The notes beneath the pieces are model-generated. The model saw only the letters and a list, made by a program, of their open reading frames with translations. It did no database searches and was not told the origin of the DNA. The position numbers were made by a program, and so were the translations under genes. From positions 124,001 to 188,000 of the forward strand of contig NZ_CANMFC010000005.1 in NCBI RefSeq assembly GCF_947497025.1: 64,000 nucleotides of DNA, read 5' to 3'. The DNA is from an uncultured Kushneria sp. Its GTDB lineage: Bacteria > Pseudomonadota > Gammaproteobacteria > Pseudomonadales > Halomonadaceae. How positions within the stretch are numbered: the stretch's first letter is position 1; each line of letters begins with the position of its first letter. Shown here one piece after another: positions 47,827 to 57,309 of this stretch.

Positions 47827-48831
47827 GCGCGCCTCGCCCACCTTGACCGGGATGCGATAGAGACTTTTGGTGGCGGTCACGAAGAGATAATGCTCACCGT
47901 CATGATCGGCAAAGGCCAGATTGGCGGTGCGCTCGGGCAGGTCCACGCGGCCAAGGCGCTGGCCCTCGGGGTTGAAGACCTGCAGGCCGCTGTCGCTGCT
48001 GGTCCAGACATTGCCATGCTCGTCGACCTTGAGACCATCGGGCACGCCGGGAGAGACCTCGGCAAAGATGCGCTCGTTGGACAGGGTACCGTCATCCCTC
48101 ACATCGTAGGCGACAATGTGATGATTGAGGCTGGCATCCTCGCGGTCATGGCCCTGCTCGGAGTCAGCGATATAAAGGGTGGTCTCACCCGGGGAAAAGG
48201 CCAGTCCGTTGGGCGTGTTGACCGCGGGCGTTGAAAGCCGGGTCAGCTTGTCACTGTCGGGGTCGAAGCGATAAACGTACTCGCCGCCGGTCATGGGAGT
48301 GCCCCCGTAGCCCTCTTCGGGCTGATCGATGCCAAAGGTGGGGTCGGTAAACCAGATGCGCCCGTTGGAATCCACTACCAGATCGTTGGGACTGTTGAGC
48401 TTTTGTTCGCCGTCCAGGTCGACCAGTACCTCCCACTTTCCATCCTTGTTCAGGCGCTCCACGGCGCGTTTACCGTGGGACGCGGCCAGTATCCGACCCT
48501 CGTGATCCAGCGCATGGCCGTTGTGAAACTGCGCCGGTCGCAGCCATTCGCGCACCTTTTCTCCCTCGCGCCAGATCATCACGCGATTGTTCTTGATGTC
48601 GCTCCAGATCACGCTGCCATCGGGCAGTGCCAGCGGGCCTTCGCTCCATATGCCGCCATCAAAGAGCCGTTGGATGTCAGCGCCCTTATCGATCAGCTTG
48701 TTAAACTCGGGGGTCTCGGCGACGACCTTCGGGGCATCGCTTCCTGAGGCCAGCGCGCTGCCGGCCCCCATGCCCGCCATCAGCAGGCCGGTGCACAGGG
48801 AGTGAGAAAGGTGTTGAAACCAGCGGGCCAT
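47812..48831 (-). CDS. SMP-30/gluconolactonase family protein, exported
   Basis: This six-bladed beta-propeller lactonase-like protein has about 339 residues with a signal peptide (ending near GSALA). Family elements are WSEGPLALPDGSVIWSDI, FHNGHALDHEGRILAASH, LNSPNDLVVDSNGRIWFTDP and PNGLAFSPGETTLYIADS. VPDGLKVDEHGNVW is a further family element. Glu, Asn and Asp residues in these blocks are the usual metal ligands. ATG 48831 has AGGAG nine bases upstream; a Met at 48909 is unlikely. It presumably hydrolyses a sugar lactone in the periplasm. Confidence 0.9.
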   Translation of the reverse strand: MARWFQHLSHSLCTGLLMAGMGAGSALASGSDAPKVVAETPEFNKLIDKGADIQRLFDGGIWSEGPLALPDGSVIWSDIKNNRVMIWREGEKVREWLRPAQFHNGHALDHEGRILAASHGKRAVERLNKDGKWEVLVDLDGEQKLNSPNDLVVDSNGRIWFTDPTFGIDQPEEGYGGTPMTGGEYVYRFDPDSDKLTRLSTPAVNTPNGLAFSPGETTLYIADSEQGHDREDASLNHHIVAYDVRDDGTLSNERIFAEVSPGVPDGLKVDEHGNVWTSSDSGLQVFNPEGQRLGRVDLPERTANLAFADHDGEHYLFVTATKSLYRIPVKVGEARSERR

Positions 48832-48884
48832 GAGCGGCGCTCCTCGTATTGGGACAATGACGCCAGCCTGACGGCTGAAGCGTT

Positions 48885-48916
48885 TTTCGCCAATATGACC
48901 TTTCGCCAATATGACC
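48885..48916. repeat. Two perfect tandem 16-bp repeats
   Basis: TTTCGCCAATATGACC occurs twice without a gap, at 48885-48900 and 48901-48916. It lies 54 bp upstream of the SMP-30 start codon, between that gene and the FMN riboswitch. It could be a regulator site or a recent replication slippage. Confidence 0.6.
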
Positions 48917-48998
48917 TTTTGCGATTGACATTGACGCGCAGGGATTGCTCGAGCGTCGCTTGCGAGCTAGTCTGATCCCGATTCGTTTTTCGAGTCAG

Positions 48999-49147
48999 AT
49001 CCTCAGGGCGGGGTGAAAGTCCCCACCGGCGGTGATGTCAAAACCGGTTTTTGATCCGGCAGCGAACAAGCCCGCGAGCGCACCACGCGCAGGAATCGGT
49101 GAGATCCCGATGCCGACGGTGATAGTCCGGATGGGAGAGGATCGACG
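48999..49147 (+). promoter_or_regulatory. FMN riboswitch (RFN element)
   Basis: The conserved RFN blocks are present in order: TCAGGGCGGGGTGAAAGTCC, then CACCGGCGGT, AGCCCGCGAGCG, GATGCCGACGGTGATAGTCC and GGATGGGAGAGGAT. This aptamer binds FMN and lowers expression of the downstream riboflavin gene. A small hairpin (TCGCC/GGCGA near 49225) lies just before the ribosome site of ribB and may belong to the expression platform. Confidence 0.96.
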
Positions 49148-49256
49148 TCTGATTGTCCGTTTCGGATGAGGCGTCGCTGTACGTGTCGTACAAGCACTCC
49201 TGTCTTGCCCTGTTCCTTGTCCCTCGCCCTTGAAAGGCGATCCTGGAGCAGCCTTT

Positions 49257-49946
49257 ATGTCCCGCAATATCGACAATGATGTCTCCCTTTCCGAAGCCGC
49301 ACGCTCGCGTGTTCGTCTGGCACTCGACAGCCTGGCCCGCGGCCACGGCGTGGTGGTCACCGATGATCCCGACCGTGAAAACGAAGGCGATCTGATCTTT
49401 GCCGCCACCACGCTGGAGGATCATCAGATGGCCCGGATGATTCGTTTTGGCAGCGGCATTGTCTGCCTGTGTCTGACCAATGATCACGCCGACCGGCTGG
49501 AACTGCCGCCGATGGTGGTCAACAACGAAAGCCCCTACTCGACCGGCTTTACCGTCACCATCGAAGCCAGAGAAGGCGTCACGACCGGCGTCAGTGCTTA
49601 TGATCGCACCGTCACCGTCCGGGCCGCGGTCGCTGACAATGCCCGTGCCGATGACCTTGTCCGCCCCGGCCATATTTTTCCCCTGCGCGCCCGCGATGGC
49701 GGGGTATTGACGCGTCGTGGCCATACCGAGGCCACCATCGATCTGGTGCGTCTGTCAGGCCATGCCCCTGCCGGTGTGCTCTGTGAACTGATGAACGATG
49801 ACGGCACCATGATGCGTGGTGAGGCGCTGGAAGCCTTTGCCCACGAGGGTGGTTATCCCATGGTCTCGATTGCCGAGCTGGTGGCCTGGCGAAAGCAGCA
49901 CGATCAGGACGAATCATTTGATGTGGCGGCGTTTGCCTCGCTGTAG
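49257..49946 (+). CDS. ribB: 3,4-dihydroxy-2-butanone 4-phosphate synthase RibB
   Basis: RibB converts ribulose 5-phosphate into the four-carbon unit of riboflavin. The 229-residue protein has [25 protein letters not shown] and [40 protein letters not shown] and [12 protein letters not shown] complete it. It is monofunctional, with no GTP cyclohydrolase II domain. ATG 49257 (GGAG upstream) is preferred over the open frame at 49230. An FMN riboswitch precedes it; a lone riboswitch-controlled ribB usually coexists with another rib operon elsewhere. Confidence 0.95.
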   Translation: MSRNIDNDVSLSEAARSRVRLALDSLARGHGVVVTDDPDRENEGDLIFAATTLEDHQMARMIRFGSGIVCLCLTNDHADRLELPPMVVNNESPYSTGFTVTIEAREGVTTGVSAYDRTVTVRAAVADNARADDLVRPGHIFPLRARDGGVLTRRGHTEATIDLVRLSGHAPAGVLCELMNDDGTMMRGEALEAFAHEGGYPMVSIAELVAWRKQHDQDESFDVAAFASL

Positions 49947-50025
49947 GCCTTTCGATTCAGACGTTATCCCGCGATAACCTTCGCCCCGAGCCCGGCCTGC
50001 CATTTTTATCTGCAAGGAGTGTTTC

Positions 50026-51516
50026 ATGACATCCCCCACGGCCTATCAGCAGCTCGAGGCCCGTTTTACGCGGCTGCATCGCTACGGCCATCTGGGCGCC
50101 ATGGCGGGCTGGGATCAGCTGACCATGATGCCCTGGGGCGGCAACGACGCCCGCGCCGAGGCCATGGCCGAGCTGAGCGTGCTGATGCATGAGACGCTGA
50201 CCGCGCCGCAGACGCGTGAGCTGCTTGAGGACATTGACTCCTCATCGCTTGAGCCCGGGCAACAGGCCAACCTGCGCGAGATGCAGCGTGAGGTGCGAGA
50301 CGCCACCGTCATGCCGCCGGCGCTGGTCGAGGCCCAGTCGCTGGCCGGTGCCCGCTGCGAACAGGCCTGGCGCACCTGTCGGCCCAACAACGACTGGCAG
50401 GGCTTTTTGCCCACGTTCCGGGAAGTGGTGCGCCTGTCGCGCGAGGAGGCACGCATTCGCGCCGAGGCCGCCGGCTGCAGCCGCTATGAGGCGCTGTTGC
50501 AGAAGTTCGAGCCGGGACTGACGCTTGAAGCGCTCGACAGCATCTTCAACGACCTGCGCCAGTGGCTGCCGGGGCTTTTAAGCGAGGCCGTCGAGCGCCA
50601 GCGCGGGCAATCGCCCGTTCTGCCCCAGGGGCCCTTTGGTGAGGACGAGCAGCGCCGACTTGGCGAGCGCGTCATGCGCTGGCTCGGGTTTGATTTCGAG
50701 CATGGCCGGCTCGATGTGAGCCTGCATCCCTTCTGCGGCGGCGTGCCGGACGACGTGCGCCTGACCACCCGCTATCGCAGTGATGAGTGCCTCACGGCGC
50801 TGATGGGCATCATCCACGAGACCGGTCACGCCCGCTACGAACAGAATCTGCCGCCACAGTGGCGCAGCCAGCCGGCCGGACGTGCCCGCTCGATGGCGGT
50901 CCATGAATCCCAGAGTTTGAGTTTCGAGATGCAGCTGGGGCGCAGTGCGGCGTTCGTGCGTCAGCTCAGGCCCTGGCTGATCGAGGCGCTGGGTGATCAG
51001 CCGGCCTTTGAGGCGGACAATCTGGTGCGCCTGTCACAGCGGGTCCAGCCCGGTCTGATCCGGGTCGATGCCGACGAAGTCAGCTATCCGGCACATATTC
51101 TGCTGCGTTACGACATCGAGCGCGCCCTGATTGAAGGCGAGATCGAGGTCGAAGATATTCCGGCGCTGTGGGACGAGGGGATGCAGCGCCTGCTGGGGCT
51201 GGATACCCGCGGCAACTACCGCGACGGCTGCCTGCAGGACATTCACTGGACAGACGGCTCGTTTGGCTACTTTCCCACCTATAGCCTGGGTGCCATGCTG
51301 GCCGCGCAACTGATGGCGGCTGCGCGTCGCGCCGAGCCGCAGCTTGATGCGCGCATTGCCGAGGGCGACCCGAGCCTGCTGCTTGAGTGGCTCAAGGCCA
51401 ATATCTGGCAGCAGGGCAGTCTGCTGGAAACGCCTGAGCTGATTCGCCGTGCCACCGGTGAGGCGCTGGATCCCACGTACTATCACCGGCACCTGCGCGA
51501 GCGCTATCTGGGTTGA
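50026..51516 (+). CDS. Carboxypeptidase Taq (M32) family metallopeptidase
   Basis: This cytosolic zinc carboxypeptidase of 496 residues has the active site IIHETGHARYEQ (HExxH at 264-268). The downstream M32 markers HESQSLSFEMQLGRS and IRVDADEVSYPAHILLRYDIE are present, and DIHWTDGSFGYFPTYSLG lies near the C-terminus. It removes C-terminal residues with broad specificity. It stands alone between ribB and the urea locus. Confidence 0.93.
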   Translation: MTSPTAYQQLEARFTRLHRYGHLGAMAGWDQLTMMPWGGNDARAEAMAELSVLMHETLTAPQTRELLEDIDSSSLEPGQQANLREMQREVRDATVMPPALVEAQSLAGARCEQAWRTCRPNNDWQGFLPTFREVVRLSREEARIRAEAAGCSRYEALLQKFEPGLTLEALDSIFNDLRQWLPGLLSEAVERQRGQSPVLPQGPFGEDEQRRLGERVMRWLGFDFEHGRLDVSLHPFCGGVPDDVRLTTRYRSDECLTALMGIIHETGHARYEQNLPPQWRSQPAGRARSMAVHESQSLSFEMQLGRSAAFVRQLRPWLIEALGDQPAFEADNLVRLSQRVQPGLIRVDADEVSYPAHILLRYDIERALIEGEIEVEDIPALWDEGMQRLLGLDTRGNYRDGCLQDIHWTDGSFGYFPTYSLGAMLAAQLMAAARRAEPQLDARIAEGDPSLLLEWLKANIWQQGSLLETPELIRRATGEALDPTYYHRHLRERYLG

Positions 51517-51617
51517 GAAGATCACGCCGCCGGGGCACGTTTCATCTTCTACCCGGACCGCCACTGTGCGGCCCTTGCTGTATTCATGACGCCCGGTCCC
51601 GTGACGACGCGTTGTAA

Positions 51618-51627
51618 TGGTGCACCA
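51618..51627. promoter_or_regulatory. NtrC-like half-site palindrome
   Basis: TGGTGCACCA is a perfect 10-bp palindrome combining both halves (TGGTGCA and TGCACCA) of the NtrC consensus, but overlapping rather than spaced by 3-4 bp. It lies about 130 bp upstream of the sigma-54-like promoter of the urea operon. It may be a degenerate enhancer or coincidence. Confidence 0.3.
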
Positions 51628-51673
51628 ATACCTTCCATGCCCTGTCAGGAAGCAGCGTCCCTGACCATAACTG

Positions 51674-51715
51674 GGGTTTTAAAAGATATCTACAGGGTTT
51701 TAAAAGGTATCTGTA
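51674..51715 (+). repeat. Tandem 21-bp repeat in the urea operon control region
   Basis: Two adjacent 21-bp units (51674-51694 and 51695-51715) agree at 18 positions. They share GGGTTTTAAAAG and TATCT, each unit containing the palindromes TTTTAAAA and (in unit 1) AGATATCT. The 21-bp period is two helical turns, as expected for cooperative protein binding. It lies 38 bp upstream of the sigma-54-like promoter. Confidence 0.6.
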
Positions 51716-51752
51716 GGCTCCGCTCACCTAAAGTCAGGCACTTATCTGTCAT

Positions 51753-51768
51753 TGGCACACTTCCTGCA
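51753..51768 (+). promoter_or_regulatory. Sigma-54 (RpoN) promoter of the urea operon
   Basis: TGGCACACTTCCTGCA fits the -24/-12 consensus (TGGCACG-N4-TTGCW) with exact GG-to-GC spacing and three mismatches. Transcription would begin at about 51778-51780. RpoN with NtrC control is common for urea use. Confidence 0.65.
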
Positions 51769-51775
51769 ATACCGA

Positions 51776-51787
51776 CTTGTATACAAG
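51776..51787. promoter_or_regulatory. Palindromic operator for the GntR regulator
   Basis: CTTGTATACAAG is a perfect 12-bp palindrome of the type bound by FCD-class GntR regulators. It overlaps the start point predicted from the sigma-54-like element and ends 24 bp before the allophanate hydrolase start, so binding would repress. The gntR gene is the third gene of the same unit. Confidence 0.65.
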
Positions 51788-51811
51788 CCGATATATCAGC
51801 AGGGCGTGATC

Positions 51812-53641
51812 ATGACGCAGACAATCGAAAGCAGGGGCTGGACGCTCTCACAGTGGTGCAGCGCACAGCAGGATGGGCAGGGCCGTGAGCGACTGCAGGC
51901 GCTGGCAGCGGCGCTGGTGGATTCGGATACAGCATGGATCGCACGCGCCGATGCGGCGCTGATTGACAGCCAGTGGGCCGAGCTGGAGCGCCAGGCCGAC
52001 AGCGTCGGTATCCAGGCACTGCCGCTGTACGGCGTGCCGTTTGCGATCAAGGACAATATCGATGCCGTGGGCTGGGAGACCACCGCGGCGTGTCCGGCAT
52101 TTGCCTATATTGCCGAGCAGGATGCCACCGTGGTGGCGCGTCTCAGAGCGGCCGGCGCGATCCTGGTGGGCAAGACCAATCTGGACCAGTTCGCCACTGG
52201 CCTGGTCGGCACCCGCTCTCCCTATGGCGCCGTGTCCAATAGCTTCAATCCCGATTACGTCTCTGGCGGCTCCAGTGCGGGATCCGCCTCGGTAGTGGCG
52301 CGCGGGCTGGTGCCCTTTGCGCTCGGGACCGACACCGCGGGTTCGGGTCGGGTGCCGGCGGGGTTCAATAACATCGTGGGGCTCAAGCCCACCCGCGGCT
52401 GGCTCTCCATCGGCGGCGTGGTGCCGGCCTGTCGGACGCTGGACTGCGTCTCCGTTTTTGCATTAATGGTAGAAGATGCGCTGGCGGTCACCGAAATTGG
52501 CAGCAGTGCACCGGATGAGCGCGATGCCTACAGTCGCCCACACCCCCGCACGGCGCCGGTGGCCATGCCGGATCGGCCGCGGCTGGCGATACCGGAGACG
52601 CTTGAATTTCATGGCGATGACGTCATGGCCCGGGCCTTTGATCAGGCCCGCACGCAGCTTGAAAGCGTCGCCGAGCTGGTGCCGATCGATTACACCCCCT
52701 TTGCCGAGCTGGCGACGCTGCTTTATCAGGGGCCCTGGGTGGCCGAGCGCACCCACGCGGTAGGGGCGCTGCTGCTCGATGATCTGCAGGCCATTGATCC
52801 GACCGTACGCAGCATTATCGAGAAGGGACTGGATTACTCGGCGCTGGACACCTTTGACGCCGAGTACCGCCGCGCCGAGCTGAGTCAGCGCATTGCGCGG
52901 GTGTTTGAAGATGTGGACGCGCTGGTCGTGCCCACGTCCTCCACCATCCGCACCATCGCCGAAATGGCTGAACAGCCCGTTCAGTACAACAGTGAATTTG
53001 GCACCTATACCAACTTCACCAACCTGGCCGATCTCTGCGCGCTGGCGCTTCCAGCAACCATGCGCGATGACGGCCTGCCGGCCGGGATTACCCTGATCGC
53101 ACCGGCCTGGCATGACCGGGCGCTGGCAGATTTTGGCCGTCGCTGGCAGACGCTGTGTGATCTGCCACTGGGCGCCACCGAACAGCCACTGCCGGTCGCC
53201 GATGAGGGGCCCCGCCCGCCGGCACCTGAGTGCGTGCGCGTCGCGGTGGTCGGAGCCCATCTGCGGGGCATGCCGCTCAACTTTCAGCTCACCACGCGCC
53301 GCGCCACCTTCGTGGAGACCACCCATACCGCGTCGAACTACCGTCTTTATGCGCTGGCCAATACCACCCCGCCCAAGCCGGGGCTGGCCAGGGTTGAAAC
53401 AGACGGTGCCGCCATCGAGGTGGAGCTATGGGACGTGCCGCTGGCACGCTTTGGTGAGTTTGTCGCCGAGATTCCAGCCCCACTGGGGATTGGTTCACTG
53501 ACGCTGTCCGATGGTCGCGTGGTCAAGGGCTTCATCTGCGAGTCCTGGGCACTGCCTGCAGCACGGGATGTGACCGAATACGGCGGCTGGCGGGGTTTCA
53601 TGACGGCGCTGAAGGGTGTCGCCACAGGAGGTGAGGCATGA
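51812..53641 (+). CDS. atzF: Allophanate hydrolase (AtzF type)
   Basis: This enzyme hydrolyses allophanate to ammonia and CO2 and acts with urea carboxylase. The protein of about 609 residues has an amidase-signature domain with the Ser-cisSer-Lys triad in FAIKDN, VSGGSSAGSAS and GTDTAGSGR. A C-terminal allophanate-hydrolase domain of about 150 residues starts near VRVAVVGAHLRGMPLNFQL. ATG 51812 with AGGG upstream is preferred over the frame at 51752. Its stop overlaps the urea carboxylase start. Confidence 0.93.
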   Translation: MTQTIESRGWTLSQWCSAQQDGQGRERLQALAAALVDSDTAWIARADAALIDSQWAELERQADSVGIQALPLYGVPFAIKDNIDAVGWETTAACPAFAYIAEQDATVVARLRAAGAILVGKTNLDQFATGLVGTRSPYGAVSNSFNPDYVSGGSSAGSASVVARGLVPFALGTDTAGSGRVPAGFNNIVGLKPTRGWLSIGGVVPACRTLDCVSVFALMVEDALAVTEIGSSAPDERDAYSRPHPRTAPVAMPDRPRLAIPETLEFHGDDVMARAFDQARTQLESVAELVPIDYTPFAELATLLYQGPWVAERTHAVGALLLDDLQAIDPTVRSIIEKGLDYSALDTFDAEYRRAELSQRIARVFEDVDALVVPTSSTIRTIAEMAEQPVQYNSEFGTYTNFTNLADLCALALPATMRDDGLPAGITLIAPAWHDRALADFGRRWQTLCDLPLGATEQPLPVADEGPRPPAPECVRVAVVGAHLRGMPLNFQLTTRRATFVETTHTASNYRLYALANTTPPKPGLARVETDGAAIEVELWDVPLARFGEFVAEIPAPLGIGSLTLSDGRVVKGFICESWALPAARDVTEYGGWRGFMTALKGVATGGEA

Positions 53642-56600
53642 GTGCGCTTTCTCTGACACGAGTGCTGATCGCCAACCGCGGCGAAATCGCCTGTCGCGCC
53701 ATGCGAACGCTCAAGCGTCTGAACATCGAAAGCGTGGCCATTTACAGCGATGATGACCGCAATGCCCTGCATGTGCGCCATGCCGATCACGCCGTGGCGC
53801 TGGAGGGCCAGCGCGCTGATGACACTTATCTGGCGATCGACAAGGTGATCGCCGCCGCTCGTGAAAGTGGCGCACAGGCGATCTATCCGGGCTACGGCTT
53901 TCTTTCCGAAAGTGCCGACCTTGCCGAGCGCTGTGAGGCGGCAGGGTTGATCTTTATCGGCCCGACGCCCGCGCAGATTCGCGATTTTGGTCTCAAACAC
54001 CGGGCGCGGGCGCTGGCAGAACAGGCCAGTGTCCCGCTGACGCCCGGCAGCGACCTGCTCGATGATGTTGATCAGGCGTGCAGCGAAGCCATGCGTATTG
54101 GCTATCCGGTGATGTTGAAATCCACCGCCGGCGGTGGCGGTATCGGCATGACCCGCTGCGCCGATGAGGTCGCACTGAAGGCCGCGTTTGACAGCGTCGT
54201 ACGCCTGGGCCAGCAGTATTTCAGCGATGCCGGTGTTTTTCTGGAGCGCTGCATCGATCACGCCCGCCACATTGAAGTGCAGCTGCTGGGCGATGGTCAG
54301 GGACGCGTGGTAGCGCTTGGCGAGCGTGACTGCTCGCTGCAGCGTCGGCACCAGAAAGTGGTGGAGGAGACCCCGGCGCCGCATCTGCCGCCGGCGATTC
54401 GCGAGCAGATGTTGGCCGCCGCCGTCAGCCTGGGGGAATCGGTCCACTACCGCAGCGCCGGGACGGTGGAGTTCATTTATGACGCGGGGTCTGGGCGTTT
54501 CTATTTTCTGGAGGTCAATACGCGCCTGCAGGTGGAACACCCGGTCACCGAATGTGTCACCGGGCTTGATCTGATCGAGTGGATGCTGCGCGTGGCCGAT
54601 GGCCAGCCGCTGACCGAGGAGCTGGCGGAGATCACGCTCGAGGGCGCGGCGATCGAGGTACGTCTTTACGCCGAGAATCCACTGAAAAACTTTCAGCCCA
54701 GCCCCGGTGAGCTGGATGCGGTGCATTTCCCTGTCGAGCTTCCGGGCGTGCGCGTGGATACAGGTGTTGAGAGCGGCAGTCTGGTGTCGGCGCAGTTTGA
54801 TCCCATGATCGCCAAACTGATTGTGCATGGCCGTGACCGCGACGAGGCGATCAACCGGCTGGCGGCGGCGCTGGAAGCCACCCGTCTCTACGGCATTCCC
54901 ACCAATCTGGAGTATCTGCGCGCGGTCATCGGTGATGACGCCTTCAGACGCGGTGAGGTCTCCACCCGGGCGCTGTCACGGTTCACGTTTACCCCCCACT
55001 GTCTGGAGGTGGTCTCGCCGGGCACCTGGACCAGCGTGCAGGACGTGCCGGGCCGGCTGGGCTACTGGGATATCGGCGTGCCGCCGTCAGGTCCGATGGA
55101 TGACATGGCGTTTCGACTGGCCAATCGCATCGTCGGCAACGCGGCCTCCGCGGCAGGGCTTGAATGCACTCTGATGGGACCGGAGCTGGTGTTTCACCAG
55201 GATGCTGTCATTGCACTGGCCGGGGCGCCCTCCGAGGCGCGACTTGATGGCGAGGCGGTGGCGTTCTGGCAACCGATTGATGTCCGTGCCGGCCAGCGGC
55301 TGGCGGTCGGGCAGGTCAGTGTGGGCTGTCGCTGCTATCTGGCCGTGCGCGGCGGTATTGATGTGCCGGTCTATCTGGGCAGCCGCTCGACCTTTGCTCT
55401 GGGTCAGTTCGGCGGCCACGGTGGGCGCGTGCTGCGCAGTGGTGATCTGCTCTCACTGCTCCATGAAGGCGACGCTCTGGAAACCCCGGCTGCCGCTCCC
55501 GCGGCGCTGATACCCGACTACGGTCATGAGTGGCGTATCGGCGTGCTCCCGGGGCCTCACGGCGCGCCGGACTTTTTCACTCAGCCGGCGTTTGAGCAGC
55601 TGTTGGCCACCGACTGGGAAGTGCACTACAACGCCAATCGCCTCGGCGTACGACTGGTCGGCCCGACGCTTGAATGGGCCCGCAGCGATGGCGGCGAGGC
55701 GGGTCTGCACCCGTCCAATGTCCATGACTGCGAGTACGCCATTGGCGCGGTCAACTTTACCGGCGACAGCCCGGTGATTCTGATGCGCGACGGCCCCAGC
55801 CTGGGCGGCTTTGTCTGTCCGGTGACCATCGCCCGCGGCGAGCTCTGGAAGGCAGGCCAGGTGCGTCCGGGGGACACGATTCGCTTTGTCCCGATCACCG
55901 TTGAACATGCCCTGGCGGTAGAGGCTGAGTGGCTGCAGGCCATCGAGACGCTGAGTGCGCCCGACCCGGAGATCATGGCCCTGCCGGCGCGGATCGACAA
56001 CACCCTGATCGCCGCGACGGGGAAGGCGCCAAAAGCCGAACATTCGCCCTGTGTGCTGGCCACGCGGGCGGCCAGCGAGGAGCGTCCGGCGGCGGTCTAT
56101 CGTCAGGCCGGCGATGGCTACATCCTGCTCGAATATGGTGAGAACGTGCTGGAGCTCACTACCCGGGTACGGGTGCATCTTTTGATGACGGCCATTCGTG
56201 ACGCGGCCATCGAAGGGATTGAGGAGCTCGCCCCCGGGGTGCGCTCGCTGCAGATTCGCTACAACGGTCATGTGATTCCCCAAAAGACGCTCATCACGCA
56301 GCTGCTCAGCCTTGATGACGGCCTGGGCGACGTGCGCACGCTCAGGCTGCCCACCCGCGTACTGCATCTGCCCATGGCATTCGAGGACAGTGCCACGCTG
56401 GATGCGGTGACGCGCTACAGCGAGACGGTGAAGGCCGACGCGCCGTGGCTGCCCAACAACGTCGATTTCATCGCCCGCATCAATGGCGTGGATCGTGAGA
56501 CCGTTCGCCAGACCCTGTATGAAGCGCGCTATCTGGTACTGGGACTGGGGGATGTTTATCTGGGCGCCCCCTGCGCCGTGCCGGTGGACCCGCGCCACCG

Positions 56601-57309
56601 GCTTCTGAGCTCCAAATACAACCCGGCACGCACCCATACCGCCGAGGGCACGGTGGGTATCGGCGGCATGTACATGTGCATCTACGGCATGGATTCGCCC
56701 GGCGGCTACCAGCTGGTGGGCCGCACCGTGCCGATCTGGAACACCTGGGGCAATAACGCTCAATTCGCCACGGGCGCGCCGTGGCTGCTGCGCTTTTTCG
56801 ATCAGGTCTGCTACTACCCGGTCAGCGAAGAAGAGCTGACCCTGCTGCGTGAGGATTTCCGCCACGGACGCTTTGAAGCGCGCGTGGAAGAAGAAACTTT
56901 CGATGTCGGCGCCTATCTCGACTTCCTTGAGGAGCATCGCGAGAGTATCGAAGCATTTCAGGTGCGCCAGCGTGAAGCCTTTACCGCAGAGGTCAGCCGC
57001 TGGAGTGCGGCGGACATTGCGCCGCCGGCGATTGAAACCGCGCAGACCGCACCGCTGGACAGCGACACCCTTGGCGCCCATCAGTGTCCGGTACAGGCCG
57101 ATATTGCCGGCAGTGTCTGGAAGTTGGTAGCTGAACCCGGCGCCCGGGTCGAAGCCGGCGATCCACTCCTGATTGTCGAGGCGATGAAGATGGAAGTCGC
57201 GATCACCGCGCCGCAGGCGGGCACGCTCAGTGCCTTTCACTGTCAGCCCGGTACGCCGGTGCGTGCCGGTGAGCTGCTGGCGGTGCTCGATACCGGGCCT
57301 GTGTCATGA
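53638..57309 (+). CDS. uca: Urea carboxylase
   Basis: This biotin enzyme of 1223 residues carboxylates urea to allophanate using ATP and bicarbonate. The biotin carboxylase domain (1 to ~450) has VLIANRGEIACRAMRTLKRL, YPGYGFLSE, KSTAGGGGIGM and FLEVNTRLQVEHPVTE. The KipA/KipI-like carboxyltransferase region (~455-1080) includes VPPSGPMDDMAFRLANRIVG and SKYNPARTHTAEGTVGIGG. The C-terminal carrier domain has EAMKM with biotinyl Lys1184. It overlaps both neighbours by 4 nt (ATGA). Confidence 0.96.
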   Translation: MSALSLTRVLIANRGEIACRAMRTLKRLNIESVAIYSDDDRNALHVRHADHAVALEGQRADDTYLAIDKVIAAARESGAQAIYPGYGFLSESADLAERCEAAGLIFIGPTPAQIRDFGLKHRARALAEQASVPLTPGSDLLDDVDQACSEAMRIGYPVMLKSTAGGGGIGMTRCADEVALKAAFDSVVRLGQQYFSDAGVFLERCIDHARHIEVQLLGDGQGRVVALGERDCSLQRRHQKVVEETPAPHLPPAIREQMLAAAVSLGESVHYRSAGTVEFIYDAGSGRFYFLEVNTRLQVEHPVTECVTGLDLIEWMLRVADGQPLTEELAEITLEGAAIEVRLYAENPLKNFQPSPGELDAVHFPVELPGVRVDTGVESGSLVSAQFDPMIAKLIVHGRDRDEAINRLAAALEATRLYGIPTNLEYLRAVIGDDAFRRGEVSTRALSRFTFTPHCLEVVSPGTWTSVQDVPGRLGYWDIGVPPSGPMDDMAFRLANRIVGNAASAAGLECTLMGPELVFHQDAVIALAGAPSEARLDGEAVAFWQPIDVRAGQRLAVGQVSVGCRCYLAVRGGIDVPVYLGSRSTFALGQFGGHGGRVLRSGDLLSLLHEGDALETPAAAPAALIPDYGHEWRIGVLPGPHGAPDFFTQPAFEQLLATDWEVHYNANRLGVRLVGPTLEWARSDGGEAGLHPSNVHDCEYAIGAVNFTGDSPVILMRDGPSLGGFVCPVTIARGELWKAGQVRPGDTIRFVPITVEHALAVEAEWLQAIETLSAPDPEIMALPARIDNTLIAATGKAPKAEHSPCVLATRAASEERPAAVYRQAGDGYILLEYGENVLELTTRVRVHLLMTAIRDAAIEGIEELAPGVRSLQIRYNGHVIPQKTLITQLLSLDDGLGDVRTLRLPTRVLHLPMAFEDSATLDAVTRYSETVKADAPWLPNNVDFIARINGVDRETVRQTLYEARYLVLGLGDVYLGAPCAVPVDPRHRLLSSKYNPARTHTAEGTVGIGGMYMCIYGMDSPGGYQLVGRTVPIWNTWGNNAQFATGAPWLLRFFDQVCYYPVSEEELTLLREDFRHGRFEARVEEETFDVGAYLDFLEEHRESIEAFQVRQREAFTAEVSRWSAADIAPPAIETAQTAPLDSDTLGAHQCPVQADIAGSVWKLVAEPGARVEAGDPLLIVEAMKMEVAITAPQAGTLSAFHCQPGTPVRAGELLAVLDTGPVS

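Noticed and set aside
55453-57240. A ~595-codon minus-strand frame opposite urea carboxylase.
   Set aside because: Same reasoning: antisense to an unmistakable enzyme, no recognisable domain, and shadow-like composition.
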